This document shows positions 1-9,501 of a DNA stretch of 64,000 nucleotides, in pieces. The translations under genes were made by a program, and so were the position numbers. The notes beneath the pieces are model-generated. The model saw only the letters and a list, made by a program, of their open reading frames with translations. It had not been told where the DNA came from and made no database searches. Every line of letters starts with the position of its first letter. Position 1 is the first letter of the stretch. Origin of the DNA: Streptomyces sp. ALI-76-A. GTDB taxonomy: Bacteria > Actinomycetota > Actinomycetes > Streptomycetales > Streptomycetaceae. Location: assembly GCF_030287445.1 (NCBI RefSeq), contig NZ_JASVWB010000002.1:5766001-5830000 (forward strand), read 5' to 3'.

Positions 1-1
1 G

Positions 2-502
2 GGCAACCAGCACGACGCCGAGGACCTCACGCAAGAGGTCTTCGTCCGCGTCTTCCGCTCCCTATCGACGTACACGCCGGGCACTTTCGAGGGCTGGCTG
101 CACCGCATCACCACCAACCTCTTCCTGGACATGGTCCGCCGCAAGCAGCGCATCCGCTTCGACGCCCTCGGCGAGGACGCGGCCGAGAGACTGCCCAGCC
201 GCGAGCCGTCGCCCCAGCAGGTCTTCAACGACGCGCACTTCGACGCGGACGTCCAGCAGGCCCTCGACACCCTCGCCCCGGAGTTCCGCGCCGCGGTCGT
301 CCTGTGCGACATCGAAGGCCTGTCGTACGAGGAGATCGCCGCGACCCTGGGCGTCAAGCTCGGCACCGTCCGGTCCCGGATCCACCGTGGCCGCTCGCAG
401 CTGCGCAAGGCGCTCGCGCACCGCTCCCCGGAGGCGCGGGCCGAGCGTCGCTCCTTCAGGGCCCGTGTTCCCGCGCTGGGGGGAGGGGGCGCGTCCGCGT
501 GA
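2..502 (+). CDS. ECF-family RNA polymerase sigma factor (5' end outside window)
   Basis: The N-terminus is cut off by the window edge; 166 codons remain. The visible part starts in sigma region 2 with the typical [10 protein letters not shown] helix, continues through region 2.4 ([18 protein letters not shown]) and has a region 4 helix-turn-helix ([23 protein letters not shown]). Such factors direct core polymerase to stress promoters. The stop overlaps the next start as GTGA, so translation of the anti-sigma gene is probably coupled. The order sigma, anti-sigma, HtrA, TatB matches the mycobacterial sigE-rseA-htrA-tatB cluster, which suggests an envelope-stress role; this is inference from gene order. 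Confidence 0.93.
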   Translation, partial: GNQHDAEDLTQEVFVRVFRSLSTYTPGTFEGWLHRITTNLFLDMVRRKQRIRFDALGEDAAERLPSREPSPQQVFNDAHFDADVQQALDTLAPEFRAAVVLCDIEGLSYEEIAATLGVKLGTVRSRIHRGRSQLRKALAHRSPEARAERRSFRARVPALGGGGASA

Positions 503-1491
503 GTGGATCACGTCCTACCCCGTCCGAACAGCATCTGGGAGACCGACTCGCCGCCCTGGTGGACGGAGAGCTCGGTCATGAGTCGCGCGACCGTGTCCTC
601 GCGCACCTGGCCACCTGCGCCAAGTGCAAGGCGGAGGCCGACGCGCAACGCCGACTGAAGAACGTCTTCGCGGAGGCCGCCCCGCCCCCGCCCTCCGAGA
701 GCTTCCTGGCCCGCCTGCAAGGACTCCCCGCGGGTGGCGACGCGGACGACGGTGACGGCTCGCCGTTCGGCGGGCCTGGACTCACCGGCGGACTGTCCGC
801 ACGTCCCGGGGGCGCCGGGGTCTTCGGCCTGCGGCGCGGCGAGCGGTTCGAGTTCGACTACGTGCCGACCCGGGCGCACACCTCCGTGCTGCCGCCCTCC
901 TCCGGGAGCCGGGGATTCCGCATCCACGACGTCAGCCGCCACGAGGCCGAGCGGTCGGCCTCGCGCGGGCTGCGGTTCGCGGCCGCCGCGGCCGGGGCGG
1001 TGTCGCTGGCCGCCATCGCCCTCGGTGGCGTCGCCACGGTGACGCCCGGCGACCTGGCCGCGGACGCGCGCGGCACGAACGGTACCGGCAGCAATGTCAC
1101 CCCGGCGCGCACGCAGGGCACGGGAGCCGCCACGGCACCCGAGAGCCAGCGCCGCCGCGGGGTCGGTCCGCTGCTCGCGCAGGGGCAGGGACAGGGGCCG
1201 CTCGGCCGCACCCCGGTCGCCTCGACCGAGGTGTCCGCGCCGCTGCTGCCCGGCGTGCCGGCGCCCGCCGCGAACCGGCACCACGAGTCCGTCCACTCGC
1301 TGACGGCACCCGTGGTGGCCGGGGCGGCCGCGATGTCCCCGCTGATACGTCCGCTCAACGCCGCCGCGCCGCTCACGCTGACCGCGTGGTCCACGACCCC
1401 GGACCTCGTCTCACCGGGTCTGCTCACCGCGCCCGTGCCCGGGACGGCCTCCGCTCCCTCGGCCTCCGCCACCTTCGGCACCTCCCGCTGA
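499..1491 (+). CDS. Zinc-finger (ZAS) anti-sigma factor, membrane-anchored
   Basis: The protein has 330 residues. The N-terminus carries the zinc-binding anti-sigma motif H36-xxx-C40-xx-C43 (HLATCAKC), the hallmark of RseA/RsrA-type anti-sigma factors that hold an ECF sigma inactive. A single membrane segment ([20 protein letters not shown]) lies near residue 165, followed by a low-complexity Ala/Pro/Thr-rich presumably extracytoplasmic part. The GTG start overlaps the sigma stop by four bases. The long tail is poorly conserved in character and may sense envelope state; I cannot identify a domain in it. Confidence 0.88.
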   Translation: MSGSRPTPSEQHLGDRLAALVDGELGHESRDRVLAHLATCAKCKAEADAQRRLKNVFAEAAPPPPSESFLARLQGLPAGGDADDGDGSPFGGPGLTGGLSARPGGAGVFGLRRGERFEFDYVPTRAHTSVLPPSSGSRGFRIHDVSRHEAERSASRGLRFAAAAAGAVSLAAIALGGVATVTPGDLAADARGTNGTGSNVTPARTQGTGAATAPESQRRRGVGPLLAQGQGQGPLGRTPVASTEVSAPLLPGVPAPAANRHHESVHSLTAPVVAGAAAMSPLIRPLNAAAPLTLTAWSTTPDLVSPGLLTAPVPGTASAPSASATFGTSR

Positions 1492-1619
1492 CCGGCCTCT
1501 GCGCGGTGGCCCGCGAACCTGGTTGAATTCCAGGGAAGTCGACGAACGTCGGCCACCGCCGACGAGCCGTGCGGGGGCCGGGGCCGGTCCTGGCTGATCA
1601 GAAGCGGGGAAGCCACGGT

Positions 1620-1659
1620 TTCTCGTCGGTGACTTCTCATCGGGCTTCTCGTCGGTGAC
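1620..1659. repeat. 14-bp direct repeat upstream of the htrA-like gene
   Basis: TTCTCGTCGGTGAC occurs at 1620-1633 and again at 1646-1659, 26 bp apart, in the 268-bp gap between the anti-sigma gene and the HtrA-like gene. The spacing is not a whole number of helix turns beyond about two and a half. It may be a regulator site or simple drift. Confidence 0.5.
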
Positions 1660-1759
1660 CGACGACAGCGTGGCCGGAGTCCCCGGGTGGGGGGCGAGGT
1701 CCCGTGTCTGCGGCATGATCCGCCGGACAGGTCCTGGAGGCCGTGACTGTGGGGAGAAC

Positions 1760-3775
1760 ATGAACGAGGGGAAGCCGGCGAAGGCGGACGGACCGGCACC
1801 GAGGCCGGCACCGTACGAGGTGCCCGAGGTGCCCGAGGTGCCGGACGTGAGCGCCGACCGGTGGCGGGGTGCCGGGGCAGCCGCCCACGACGCCGATTCC
1901 GAGGGCGACTTCGCACTCAGGGCACCGGACGAGGCACCCGGCCCGGCCGCGGAGAGTCCGGCTCCTGCCGGGGGCGACTTCGCCCTGCCGGCGCCCCAGG
2001 CCCCGGCCGTCCCGGAGGGTGACTACCAGCTCAGGGACCCGGAGGCCGCCCCTGACGGCCGGCTGCGGCCTGGTGTTGCGGGAGGCGGGACCGCGCTTGC
2101 GGAGCGGCCGCGGCCTGGCGCCGAGTCGGAGACCGCCACCGCCGGGCAGCAGTGGCTCCGTGCCGGGGACGAGACCGCTCCCGGCGACGACCAGCAGGCC
2201 GGTGCGTCCGTGGCCGGGGGCGCCTCCGGCCCCGTCGCCGACCGTCCCCGGCCCCTGCACGACCCCGACCCCTACAGCACCCCGCCGTACGGTGAACCGG
2301 GCCCCTGGGCGCCCGCTCCGCCCGTGCAGCACCCGGCGGGCACCCCGGCAGAGGGCACAGCCCTGCCGGTGCCCGCTCCGCCGCCGCAGGGGACGCCCGT
2401 CGCACCGCCGGCACCGGGCACGGTCGCCGAGCCCTACGCGCCCGCCCACGCCGTCCAGAAGCCGGCACCGGCCCCGGCACCGAACCCGGTCCCCGCACCT
2501 GCCCCCGCCGCCGTGAGCCCCCCACCCCCCGCCACCGTCCCCATGACCGCCACCACACCCGACAGCCCGTCCCCCTTCACCCCCTGGCAGAACTACGACC
2601 CCTGGGCCCCCGTGGCCGCGCCCTTGCAGCAGAGCGGGGCCGGTGTCGTCAGTCGGGAGCAGCGGCGCAGGCGGGTCCGGACGGTGGCCGTCGGGGCCGC
2701 CGTGCTGCTGGCGCTCGTGTCCGGAGGGGTCGGCGGCGTCGTCGGGGCGTATCTGGAACGGAACGGGGGGATGGGGAACGTGGAGCTGCCGCAGACGGCC
2801 GCGGAGCCCGCCGGGCGGGACGCGGACAGTGTGGCCGGGATCGCCGCGCGGGCCCTGCCCAGCGTGGTGACCCTGCATGTGTCCGGTTCCGAGGACCAGG
2901 GCACCGGCACCGGGTTCGTGCTCGACGACCGAGGCCACATCCTCACCAACAACCACGTCGTGGAGCCCGCCGGGTCCGACGGCCGGATATCCGTGACGTT
3001 CCACAGCGGTGACACCTCCGAGGCCACCGTCGTCGGCCGGGACAGCGGCTACGACCTCGCCGTCGTCAAGGTCAAGGGGGTCAGCGGCCTGAAGCCCCTG
3101 CCCCTCGGCAACTCCGACAACGTCCAGGTCGGTGACCCGGTCGTGGCCATCGGCGCCCCCTTCGACCTGGCGGGCACCGTCACCTCCGGCATCATCAGCG
3201 CCAAGGAGCGGCCCATCACGGCCGGCGGCGAGAGCGGCGACGCGAGTGACGTGTCGTACGTCGACGCCCTCCAGACGGACGCGCCCATCAACCCCGGCAA
3301 CTCGGGCGGCCCGCTGCTCGACGCGCAGGCCCGCGTCATCGGCATCAACTCCGCCATCCGCTCCGCCGACAGCGGCACGGCCCCGGAGGGCGGCCAGGCC
3401 GGCTCCATCGGCCTCGGGTTCGCCATACCGGTCAACCAGGGCAAGCGCGTCGCCGAGGAGCTGATCAACACCGGGCGGGCGACCCACCCGGTCATCGGCG
3501 TCACCCTCGACATGGACTACGACGGCGACGGTGCCCGCGTCGGCACGAAGAGCGGTGCCGGCGGTCCGGCGGTCGTCGTGGGCGGTCCCGGTGACCGCGC
3601 CGGGATCAGGGCCGGCGACGTCATCACCGAGGTCGACGGCCGACCCGTCCGGTCCGGTGAGGAGCTCATCGTCAAGACCCGCGCCCACCGCCCCGGCGAC
3701 CGCCTCGAACTCACCGTGCAGCGCGACGGCGAGGAGAGGACCGTCTCGCTGGTCCTCGGCTCCTCCGGTGACTGA
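1760..3775 (+). CDS. HtrA/DegP-like membrane serine protease with C-terminal PDZ domain
   Basis: This 671-aa protein is placed at the ATG preceded by GGGGAGAAC. Residues 1-300 are a Pro/Ala-rich cytoplasmic region. One membrane span follows near 308-332 (VAVGAAVLLALVSGGVGGVV). The trypsin-like domain has a complete triad: H399 in TNNHVV, D432 in YDLAVV and S515 in GNSGGP. A PDZ domain covers about 590-665 (RAGDVITEVDGRPV). The topology puts the protease outside the membrane, where such enzymes degrade or refold damaged exported proteins. Position after a sigma/anti-sigma pair and before tatB matches the mycobacterial htrA locus. The very long N-terminal extension is unusual. Confidence 0.92.
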   Translation: MNEGKPAKADGPAPRPAPYEVPEVPEVPDVSADRWRGAGAAAHDADSEGDFALRAPDEAPGPAAESPAPAGGDFALPAPQAPAVPEGDYQLRDPEAAPDGRLRPGVAGGGTALAERPRPGAESETATAGQQWLRAGDETAPGDDQQAGASVAGGASGPVADRPRPLHDPDPYSTPPYGEPGPWAPAPPVQHPAGTPAEGTALPVPAPPPQGTPVAPPAPGTVAEPYAPAHAVQKPAPAPAPNPVPAPAPAAVSPPPPATVPMTATTPDSPSPFTPWQNYDPWAPVAAPLQQSGAGVVSREQRRRRVRTVAVGAAVLLALVSGGVGGVVGAYLERNGGMGNVELPQTAAEPAGRDADSVAGIAARALPSVVTLHVSGSEDQGTGTGFVLDDRGHILTNNHVVEPAGSDGRISVTFHSGDTSEATVVGRDSGYDLAVVKVKGVSGLKPLPLGNSDNVQVGDPVVAIGAPFDLAGTVTSGIISAKERPITAGGESGDASDVSYVDALQTDAPINPGNSGGPLLDAQARVIGINSAIRSADSGTAPEGGQAGSIGLGFAIPVNQGKRVAEELINTGRATHPVIGVTLDMDYDGDGARVGTKSGAGGPAVVVGGPGDRAGIRAGDVITEVDGRPVRSGEELIVKTRAHRPGDRLELTVQRDGEERTVSLVLGSSGD

Positions 3776-4017
3776 CGGAGGGCGGTGGGCACCGGGTCAC
3801 GGACGGACGGCGATCGACAGAAACCTCACAGGCGGAGTGCCCGGACCCCGTCCCGCACGGAGGAGAACGCGGGAGAGCCACCGTCCGGACGCAGTCGGAA
3901 CGCCCGGGACAGTACCGGTCGTACGCGATGGCCGGGTACCGTGGACCCGGCCCGGACCACGGACGACCGCACAGACCACCGAGGGCCGCGGACCGAGGAC
4001 ATCGCAAGGAGCTTCAG

Positions 4018-4455
4018 GTGTTCAATGACATAGGACCGCTCGAGCTGGTCACGCTCGTTGTCCTCGCCGTGCTCGTCTTCGGTCCGGACAAGCTCCCGAA
4101 GGTCATCCAGGACGTCATGCGGACCGTACGCAAGATCCGTGAGTTCTCGGAGAGCGCCAAGCAGGACATCCGGCAGGAACTGGGCCCGGAGTTCAAGGAC
4201 TTCGAGTTCGAGGACCTCAACCCCAAGACGTTCATCCGCAAGCAGCTGGACAACGACGAACTGGGGCTCAAGGAGATCCGCAACGGCTTCGACCTGAAGA
4301 AGGAGATGGCCGAGGTCACCGACGCGGTGCACGGCCGCGACGCGGATTCCGCCACGACCGCGGCCTCCGGGTCCTCCGGGGGCGGCCTCGACATGACGAA
4401 GAAGCCCGAGAAGCCCGAGGACGACCGTCCGCCCTTCGACGCGGACGCCACCTGA
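4018..4455 (+). CDS. tatB: Sec-independent (twin-arginine) translocase subunit TatB
   Basis: The protein has 145 residues. It starts at a GTG six bases after AAGGAG and begins VFNDIGPLELVTLVVLAVLV, the short N-terminal membrane helix with the N-D-I-G and conserved FGPDKLPK hinge of TatB. An amphipathic helix (VIQDVMRTVRKIREFSES) follows, then a charged unstructured tail. TatB with TatC forms the receptor for folded twin-arginine substrates. The gene follows the HtrA-like protease, as in mycobacteria; tatA and tatC are not in the window. An upstream in-frame start (3928) exists but would bury the membrane helix behind 30 charged residues. Confidence 0.93.
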   Translation: MFNDIGPLELVTLVVLAVLVFGPDKLPKVIQDVMRTVRKIREFSESAKQDIRQELGPEFKDFEFEDLNPKTFIRKQLDNDELGLKEIRNGFDLKKEMAEVTDAVHGRDADSATTAASGSSGGGLDMTKKPEKPEDDRPPFDADAT

Positions 4456-4670
4456 GCGAAGGCCCGGCGCGTCGGTACGTGACGCGTTTCATACTCGTTC
4501 CCGCCGCCGTACGGCCGCAACGGACCCTCCGGACGCCCCGCGCGCCGGGTGCTTTCCCTGCTGCTCGGGATGGGGTGGCTATGCTGCCGAGTTGTTGTGC
4601 GGTCCGGACGAGTACGCCCGAAGGGGGGTGGGCCGTCCGGCCCGACGAGAGCGAGGAGGCGTCCGGGCAC

Positions 4671-5327
4671 ATGGAGACGACGAGTCGGGCAGTCGCGCAG
4701 ACGCCGGTCGCGGAGGGCGGACAACAGGTCCCCTCCGCCCGGCGCACGGTCGACGGCTACCTGCTGGCGCCCTTCCCGTGGTACGGCCTCGACGAGGCCT
4801 TCACGGGGCCGCGCTGGCTGATGCAGGTCGGCACGGCGGCCGACGGGGCCGTCGAGCACGGTTCGATCGGGCACGGCGACGAGCCCTCCGTACGGAACGA
4901 GGGCACGGAGGACAAGGGGAAGTTCGCGGTGGTGGTCACCGTCGCGGCGAATCCCGATCGGCGCAGCGCGGACGGTACGGGGCTGCTGGAGGCCACGTCG
5001 GTGTCCTCGGCGGCCTGGCTCGCGGGGGTGGGACTGCTGTCGTTCACCTGGCCCGGGCAGATGGACCACTCACTGCGGGACGACTGGCTGGAGCAGCAGA
5101 CCGAGACGGCGTGGGCCCTGGCCGACGACCTGGACGGCTCCGACTGGTCGACGCTCTCCCTCCCGGTGGACGGGGTGCCCACGCCCTTCCACTACCGGGA
5201 GTCCGAGTTCGGCTGGGTGCTCGCTGGACCCACTCAGGAGGGCGTGCACGTGGGCGCGTACGGCCGAGGGATGAGCGCGTACGGACTCGGGTTCGCGATG
5301 ATCAAGGACATCTCGGCCTACGCGTAG
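4671..5327 (+). CDS. Conserved actinobacterial protein of unknown function
   Basis: The product is 218 residues, rich in Trp and acidic residues, with no signal peptide or membrane span. Features seen are a well-structured segment LLAPFPWYGLDEAF and a glycine-containing C-terminus (GAYGRGMSAYGLGF). I do not recognise a domain. The ATG at 4671 has a GAGGAGG about 12 bases upstream, which is distant; an in-frame start at 4581 is possible. It ends just before a strong hairpin and converges on mrp, so it is a single-gene unit. Confidence 0.75.
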   Translation: METTSRAVAQTPVAEGGQQVPSARRTVDGYLLAPFPWYGLDEAFTGPRWLMQVGTAADGAVEHGSIGHGDEPSVRNEGTEDKGKFAVVVTVAANPDRRSADGTGLLEATSVSSAAWLAGVGLLSFTWPGQMDHSLRDDWLEQQTETAWALADDLDGSDWSTLSLPVDGVPTPFHYRESEFGWVLAGPTQEGVHVGAYGRGMSAYGLGFAMIKDISAYA

Positions 5328-5337
5328 CCGGGGACAC

Positions 5338-5377
5338 GAGCACGGGGGCGCCGTCCGGTGACGGCGCCCCCGTGCTC
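5338..5377. terminator. Bidirectional hairpin terminator between convergent genes
   Basis: A perfect 18-bp inverted repeat (arms 5338-5355 and 5360-5377) with a 4-base loop sits between the convergent 218-aa gene and mrp. There is no T-run, as is common in Streptomyces. Confidence 0.85.
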
Positions 5378-5386
5378 GTACCGAGG

Positions 5387-6520
5387 TCAGAACTTGTTGC
5401 GGGGCGTGATCCCCAGCGACAGGCCCGACAGGCCCCGCTGCCGTCCGCCCAGCTTGCCGGCGATGGCCCGCAGCGCGGCGCCCGCCGGGGAGTCCGGATC
5501 GGTCAGGACCACCGGCTTGCCCTCGTCGCCGCCCTCGCGCAGGCGGACGTCGATCGGGATGCTGCCCAGGACCGGGACGTTCGTGCCCGTCGTACGGGTC
5601 AGGCCGTCCGCCACCGACTGGCCGCCGCCCGTGCCGAAGACGTCGACCATCTCGTCGCAGTGCGGGCAGGGCAGGCCGGACATGTTCTCGACCACGCCGA
5701 CGATCTTCTGGTGGGTCTGGACGGCGATGGAGCCCGCCCGTTCGGCCACCTCGGCGGCCGCCTGCTGAGGCGTGGTGACCACCAGGATCTCCGCGTTCGG
5801 GACCAGCTGCGCCACCGAGATGGCGATGTCGCCGGTGCCCGGCGGGAGGTCGAGCAGCAGGACGTCCAGGTCGCCCCAGTAGACGTCCGCCAGGAACTGC
5901 TGGAGGGCGCGGTGCAGCATCGGGCCGCGCCAGACGACCGGGGCGTTGCCCGGGGTGAACATGCCGATCGAGATGACCTTCACGCCGTGCGCGGACGGCG
6001 GCATGATCATGTTCTCGACCTGGGTCGGACGGCCGTCGGCGCCCAGCATGCGCGGCACGCTGTGGCCGTAGATGTCGGCGTCCACGACACCGACCTTCAG
6101 CCCGTCGGCCGCCATCGCCGCCGCCAGGTTCACCGTCACCGAGGACTTGCCGACGCCGCCCTTGCCGGAGGCGACCGCGTACACCCGCGTGAGCGAGCCC
6201 GGCTTGGCGAAGGGGACCTCACGCTCGGTCTGGCCGCCCCGCAGTGCGGACGCCAGCTCCTTGCGCTGTTCGTCGCTCATGACGTCGAGTTCGACGTCGA
6301 CGCGGGTGACGCCCTCGACCGCCGAGACGGCGTCCGTCACCCGCTGCGTGATCGTCTCGCGCATGGGGCAGCCGGAGACCGTCAGGTACACGGCGACCGC
6401 GACCGCTCCGTCCGCGCCGATCTCCACGGACTTGACCATCCCGAGTTCGGTGATGGGTCGGTTGATCTCGGGGTCGTTCACCGTCGCCAGTGCTTCACGC
6501 ACCGCGTCTTCCGTAGCCAT
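5387..6520 (-). CDS. mrp: Mrp/ApbC-family iron-sulfur cluster carrier ATPase
   Basis: The protein has 377 residues with an N-terminal MIP18/DUF59 domain (about 1-80, Cys51 in SGCPM) and a deviant Walker A P-loop ASGKGGVGKSS near residue 119. The C-terminal CPHC (285-288) is the cluster-bridging motif of the NBP35/Mrp family. These proteins bind and transfer Fe-S clusters as dimers in the cytosol. The start chosen (MATEDAVREAL) removes 32 upstream in-frame residues with no domain character. Its neighbour order resembles the mycobacterial mrp locus near sigE. Confidence 0.94.
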   Translation of the reverse strand: MATEDAVREALATVNDPEINRPITELGMVKSVEIGADGAVAVAVYLTVSGCPMRETITQRVTDAVSAVEGVTRVDVELDVMSDEQRKELASALRGGQTEREVPFAKPGSLTRVYAVASGKGGVGKSSVTVNLAAAMAADGLKVGVVDADIYGHSVPRMLGADGRPTQVENMIMPPSAHGVKVISIGMFTPGNAPVVWRGPMLHRALQQFLADVYWGDLDVLLLDLPPGTGDIAISVAQLVPNAEILVVTTPQQAAAEVAERAGSIAVQTHQKIVGVVENMSGLPCPHCDEMVDVFGTGGGQSVADGLTRTTGTNVPVLGSIPIDVRLREGGDEGKPVVLTDPDSPAGAALRAIAGKLGGRQRGLSGLSLGITPRNKF

Positions 6521-6563
6521 AGGGTCGATGGTACGGCGCCGCACACGGCCCTGGGGAAGCCTG

Positions 6564-7154
6564 TCACCGGTCGTCTGCGTCACGTACCCGCGACCGTTCT
6601 GCCGGGAATACGACATGGCCGTCGTGCCGCTCGTCCAATTCCTTCACGAGGTCCTGTAGCTCCGAGCGGATCCAGTCACGGGTCGCCACCTCGCCGAGGC
6701 CGATCCTGAGCGCGGCGATCTCCCGGGTCAGGTACTCGGTGTCCGCGATGGACCGCTCGTTCTGCTTGCGGTCCTGTTCGAGATTGACCCGGTCGCGGTC
6801 GTCCTGCCGGTTCTGCGCGAGCAGGATCAGCGGGGCCGCGTAGGAGGCCTGGAGGGACAGCATCAGCGTCAGGAAGATGAAGGGGTAGCTGTCGAAGCGC
6901 AGGTCGCGGGGCGCGAAGATGTTCCACAGCACCCAGCAGATGATGGCGATCGTCATCCAGACGATGAACCGTCCCGTGCCCAGGAAGCGCGCGATGCGCT
7001 CCGACAGCCGGCCGAAGGCCTCCGGATCCCACTCGGGCAGCACCCGGCGCCGGGTCGGCCGGGGCTGGTCCAGACGCGGGGTGCGGTGGCGGGTGCTCGC
7101 GGTGGCCCCGGCGGGCGTGCGCTCGCGAGACCCGGTCTCACGGTCAGGCGTCAT
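6564..7154 (-). CDS. DUF1003 membrane protein
   Basis: This 196-aa protein has two adjacent membrane helices (FIVWMTIAIICWVLWNIF and FIFLTLMLSLQASYAAPLIL) separated by a short loop, followed by an acidic/basic coiled-coil-like segment (RQDDRDRVNLEQDRKQNERS). That is the DUF1003 pattern; the function is unknown. Its start overlaps the end of the MgtE-N/CBS gene by 11 bases, so the two are co-translated. A link to magnesium or membrane homeostasis is suggested only by that coupling and by nearby corA. Confidence 0.88.
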   Translation of the reverse strand: MTPDRETGSRERTPAGATASTRHRTPRLDQPRPTRRRVLPEWDPEAFGRLSERIARFLGTGRFIVWMTIAIICWVLWNIFAPRDLRFDSYPFIFLTLMLSLQASYAAPLILLAQNRQDDRDRVNLEQDRKQNERSIADTEYLTREIAALRIGLGEVATRDWIRSELQDLVKELDERHDGHVVFPAERSRVRDADDR

Positions 7155-8475
7155 CGGAAGCCACCCCCCGGTCCTGCTCCTCGTCGGCGGTGCCTTGGTC
7201 CGCTTCCCCGGTCTCGTTCTCGTCGAGGTCGAACTCGGTCTCCCGCCAGTCCTCCGGCAGCATGTGGTCGAGCACGTCGTCCACGGTCACCGCGCCCAGC
7301 AGCGCCCCGGAGTCGTCGACGACGGGCGCCGCGACCATGTCGTACGTCGCGAAGAACCCGGCGACCAGCGGCAGCGTCGCGTCCGGGTCGAGGGGCTGTA
7401 GGTCGTCGTCGATGATCGAGCTGACCAGGGTGTACGGAGGGTCGCGCAGCAGCCGCTGGAAGTGGACCGTGCCCAGGTACTTGCCGGTCGGCGTCTCGTC
7501 GGGCGGGCGGCACACGTAGACCTGGGCGGCGAGGGCGGGGGACAGATCGGCGTTGCGGACGCGGGCGAGGGCGTCGGCGACGGTGGCGTCCGGCCGCAGC
7601 ACGATCGGCTCGGTCGTCATCAGACCGCCGGCCGTGTGCTCCTCGTACGCCATCAGGCGCCGCATGTCGGCCGCGTCGGCGGGCTTCATCAGGCTCAGCA
7701 GCCGCTCCTGGTCCTCCGTCGGCAGCTCGGCGAGCAGGTCGGCCGCGTCGTCCGGGTCCATGGCCTCCAGGACGTCGGCGGCGCGCTCCTCCTTCAGCTT
7801 GCCGAGGATCTCGATCTGGTCGTCCTCCGGGAGCTCTTCGAGCACGTCGGCGAGACGGTCGTCGTCGAGGGCGGCGGCGACCTCCGCGCGCCGCTTGGGC
7901 GACAGATGGTGCAGCACGTTCGCGAGGTCGGCCGGGCGCAGCTGCTCGAAGGTGGCCAGGAGGCTCTCCGCGCCCTGTCCGTGCTCCTCCAGGGAGAACC
8001 CGGTGACGGCGGACCACTCGACGGTCAGGCTCTCGCCCTTGCGCCGGAAGGCGCCGCCCTTGCCGCCCTTGCGGACGAACGCGCGGTCGATCTCCCAGTC
8101 CCGGCGGGCCGGCAGCTGCTGCACCGACAGGTCCAGGACGGTGACCTGCTCGCCGGTCTCCACCAGCGTGACGCGCCGGTCGAGGAGCTCGCCGAAGACC
8201 AGCCGCTCGGTGGGCCGTTGCTCGAAACGGCGGACGTTGAGCACGCCGGTGGTGATGACCTGGCCGGACTCGATGCTGGTCACCCGGGTCATGGGCAGGA
8301 AGATCCGGCGGCGCGTGGCGAGTTCGACGACCAGCCCGAGCAGGCGTGGCGGGCGCCGGGCCACGCGCAGCATCACGACCAGGTCGCGCACGCGGCCGAC
8401 CTGGTCGCCGGTCGGGTCGAAGACGGCGACGCCGGACAGGTGCGAGACGAAGATCCGGGGGGCGCCGGCTGCCAT
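7144..8475 (-). CDS. Soluble MgtE-N / CBS-domain protein with PRC-barrel-like N-terminus
   Basis: The protein has 443 residues. The first ~130 resemble a PRC-barrel (VAVFDPTGDQVGRVRDLVVM). A superhelical MgtE-N domain of repeated LxxLP elements (DVLEELPEDDQIEIL, DLLAELPTEDQERLL) spans about 160-290, followed by two CBS domains (about 290-420). No transmembrane segments are present, so it lacks the MgtE channel and is more likely a Mg2+- or nucleotide-sensing regulator than a transporter. The start has AAGGAAG about 9 bases upstream. A similar truncated MgtE protein lies near sigE in mycobacteria. The name 'magnesium transporter' would be misleading. Confidence 0.88.
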   Translation of the reverse strand: MAAGAPRIFVSHLSGVAVFDPTGDQVGRVRDLVVMLRVARRPPRLLGLVVELATRRRIFLPMTRVTSIESGQVITTGVLNVRRFEQRPTERLVFGELLDRRVTLVETGEQVTVLDLSVQQLPARRDWEIDRAFVRKGGKGGAFRRKGESLTVEWSAVTGFSLEEHGQGAESLLATFEQLRPADLANVLHHLSPKRRAEVAAALDDDRLADVLEELPEDDQIEILGKLKEERAADVLEAMDPDDAADLLAELPTEDQERLLSLMKPADAADMRRLMAYEEHTAGGLMTTEPIVLRPDATVADALARVRNADLSPALAAQVYVCRPPDETPTGKYLGTVHFQRLLRDPPYTLVSSIIDDDLQPLDPDATLPLVAGFFATYDMVAAPVVDDSGALLGAVTVDDVLDHMLPEDWRETEFDLDENETGEADQGTADEEQDRGVASDDA

Positions 8476-8698
8476 GGCTGTGCTTCCTTTTCGTGCGGGG
8501 TTCGTCAGGAGTCGCATCGTGGGCTGCCTGATGGGTCTCTTTTCCGAATTGCCCGCTCGGATGGGCTTCAGGCTAGCCCGTCCCGATCGGATACGCCCTG
8601 GTGAGCGGTCCGGACGGACTGGCTCCGTCGGCACCGCGCGGCCCCGGTACGCTGCCGTACGCCGCTGAAGGTCCTTCGTCAGAAAGGCAGCCCCACCT

Positions 8699-9454
8699 GT
8701 GACTGCGATTCCCCGGCGCCGTGCCCCCAGGGCCGCTTCGGCGGGCGCGCTGTGCGCCCTGGGCGTGACGGTGCTGACGGGCTGCGGCGGCGAGGACCCG
8801 GACGCGGGCACCAACGGTGTCGGCAAGCTGCCGGCCGAGCAGATCCAGTCCCGGACCCGGACGGCCGCCGAGGCCGCCGACGCCGTGCGGCTGTCCGGCA
8901 ACGTGGTCGCCAGCGGCCGTACGTACCGGCTCGACATGCGGCTGAAGGCCGACGGGGCCTCCGGGTCGGTCACCGCGGAGGGGGCCACCTTCCAGCTGCT
9001 GCGGGTCGGCGAGGCGCTCTTCCTGAAGGCGGACGCCGACTTCTGGACCGACGCGGACGGCAAGGGCGACGGCTCCGGCTCCGGGACGGACGCGGCGGCC
9101 GACAAGCTCGGCGACAAGTACGTGAAGGTGCCGCAGGGCGATCCCTCGTACAAGAAGTTCAGCGGTTTCACGGACATGGACGTCCTCCTCGACGGTCTGC
9201 TGACCCTGCACGGCACGGTGGCGACGGACGGCCGCCACCAGCAGGCGGGCGTCCGTACGATCCGCATCACCGGCGACGACGGTTCCGGCGGCACCCTGGA
9301 CGTCTCCCTGGAGGGCACGCCGTACCCGGTCCGCCTGGTGCGGGCGGGAGGCGCGGGCACCCTGACCTTCTCGGCCTGGGGCAAGGACTTTCCCCTGGCC
9401 GAACCGGACGAGGACGAGACCGTGGACTACGGCAAGCAGCTGCCGACGTCCTAG
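8699..9454 (+). CDS. Secreted lipoprotein, possibly LppX/LprG-like
   Basis: The protein is 251 residues with a signal peptide and lipobox LTGC (residues 26-29), so it is probably exported and lipidated at Cys29. The mature part has a beta-rich pattern (RTYRLDMRLKADG..., LLRVGEALFLKADADFW) resembling lipid-binding LppX/LprAFG proteins, but I am not certain of the family. GAAAGG lies upstream of the GTG start. It is transcribed divergently from the MgtE-N/CBS gene. Confidence 0.85.
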   Translation: MTAIPRRRAPRAASAGALCALGVTVLTGCGGEDPDAGTNGVGKLPAEQIQSRTRTAAEAADAVRLSGNVVASGRTYRLDMRLKADGASGSVTAEGATFQLLRVGEALFLKADADFWTDADGKGDGSGSGTDAAADKLGDKYVKVPQGDPSYKKFSGFTDMDVLLDGLLTLHGTVATDGRHQQAGVRTIRITGDDGSGGTLDVSLEGTPYPVRLVRAGGAGTLTFSAWGKDFPLAEPDEDETVDYGKQLPTS

Positions 9455-9501
9455 CGGTCACCGTTGGTCCCGTCGGTCACCGCTCGTCCCGGCGGTCACC
9501 G
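9455..9501. repeat. Three spaced copies of CGGTCACCG in a convergent gap
   Basis: CGGTCACCG occurs at 9455-9463, 9474-9482 and 9493-9501, each 19 bp apart, spanning the whole gap between the lipoprotein gene and the next convergent gene. The last copy enters the 3' end of that gene. It could be a decayed terminator array or a protein site at about two-turn spacing. Confidence 0.6.

Noticed and set aside
1637..3688. Long minus-strand reading frame opposite htrA
   Set aside because: It is a high-GC shadow of the real protease gene; its translation is Gly/Arg/Asp-biased with no domain, while the plus strand has a full catalytic triad.
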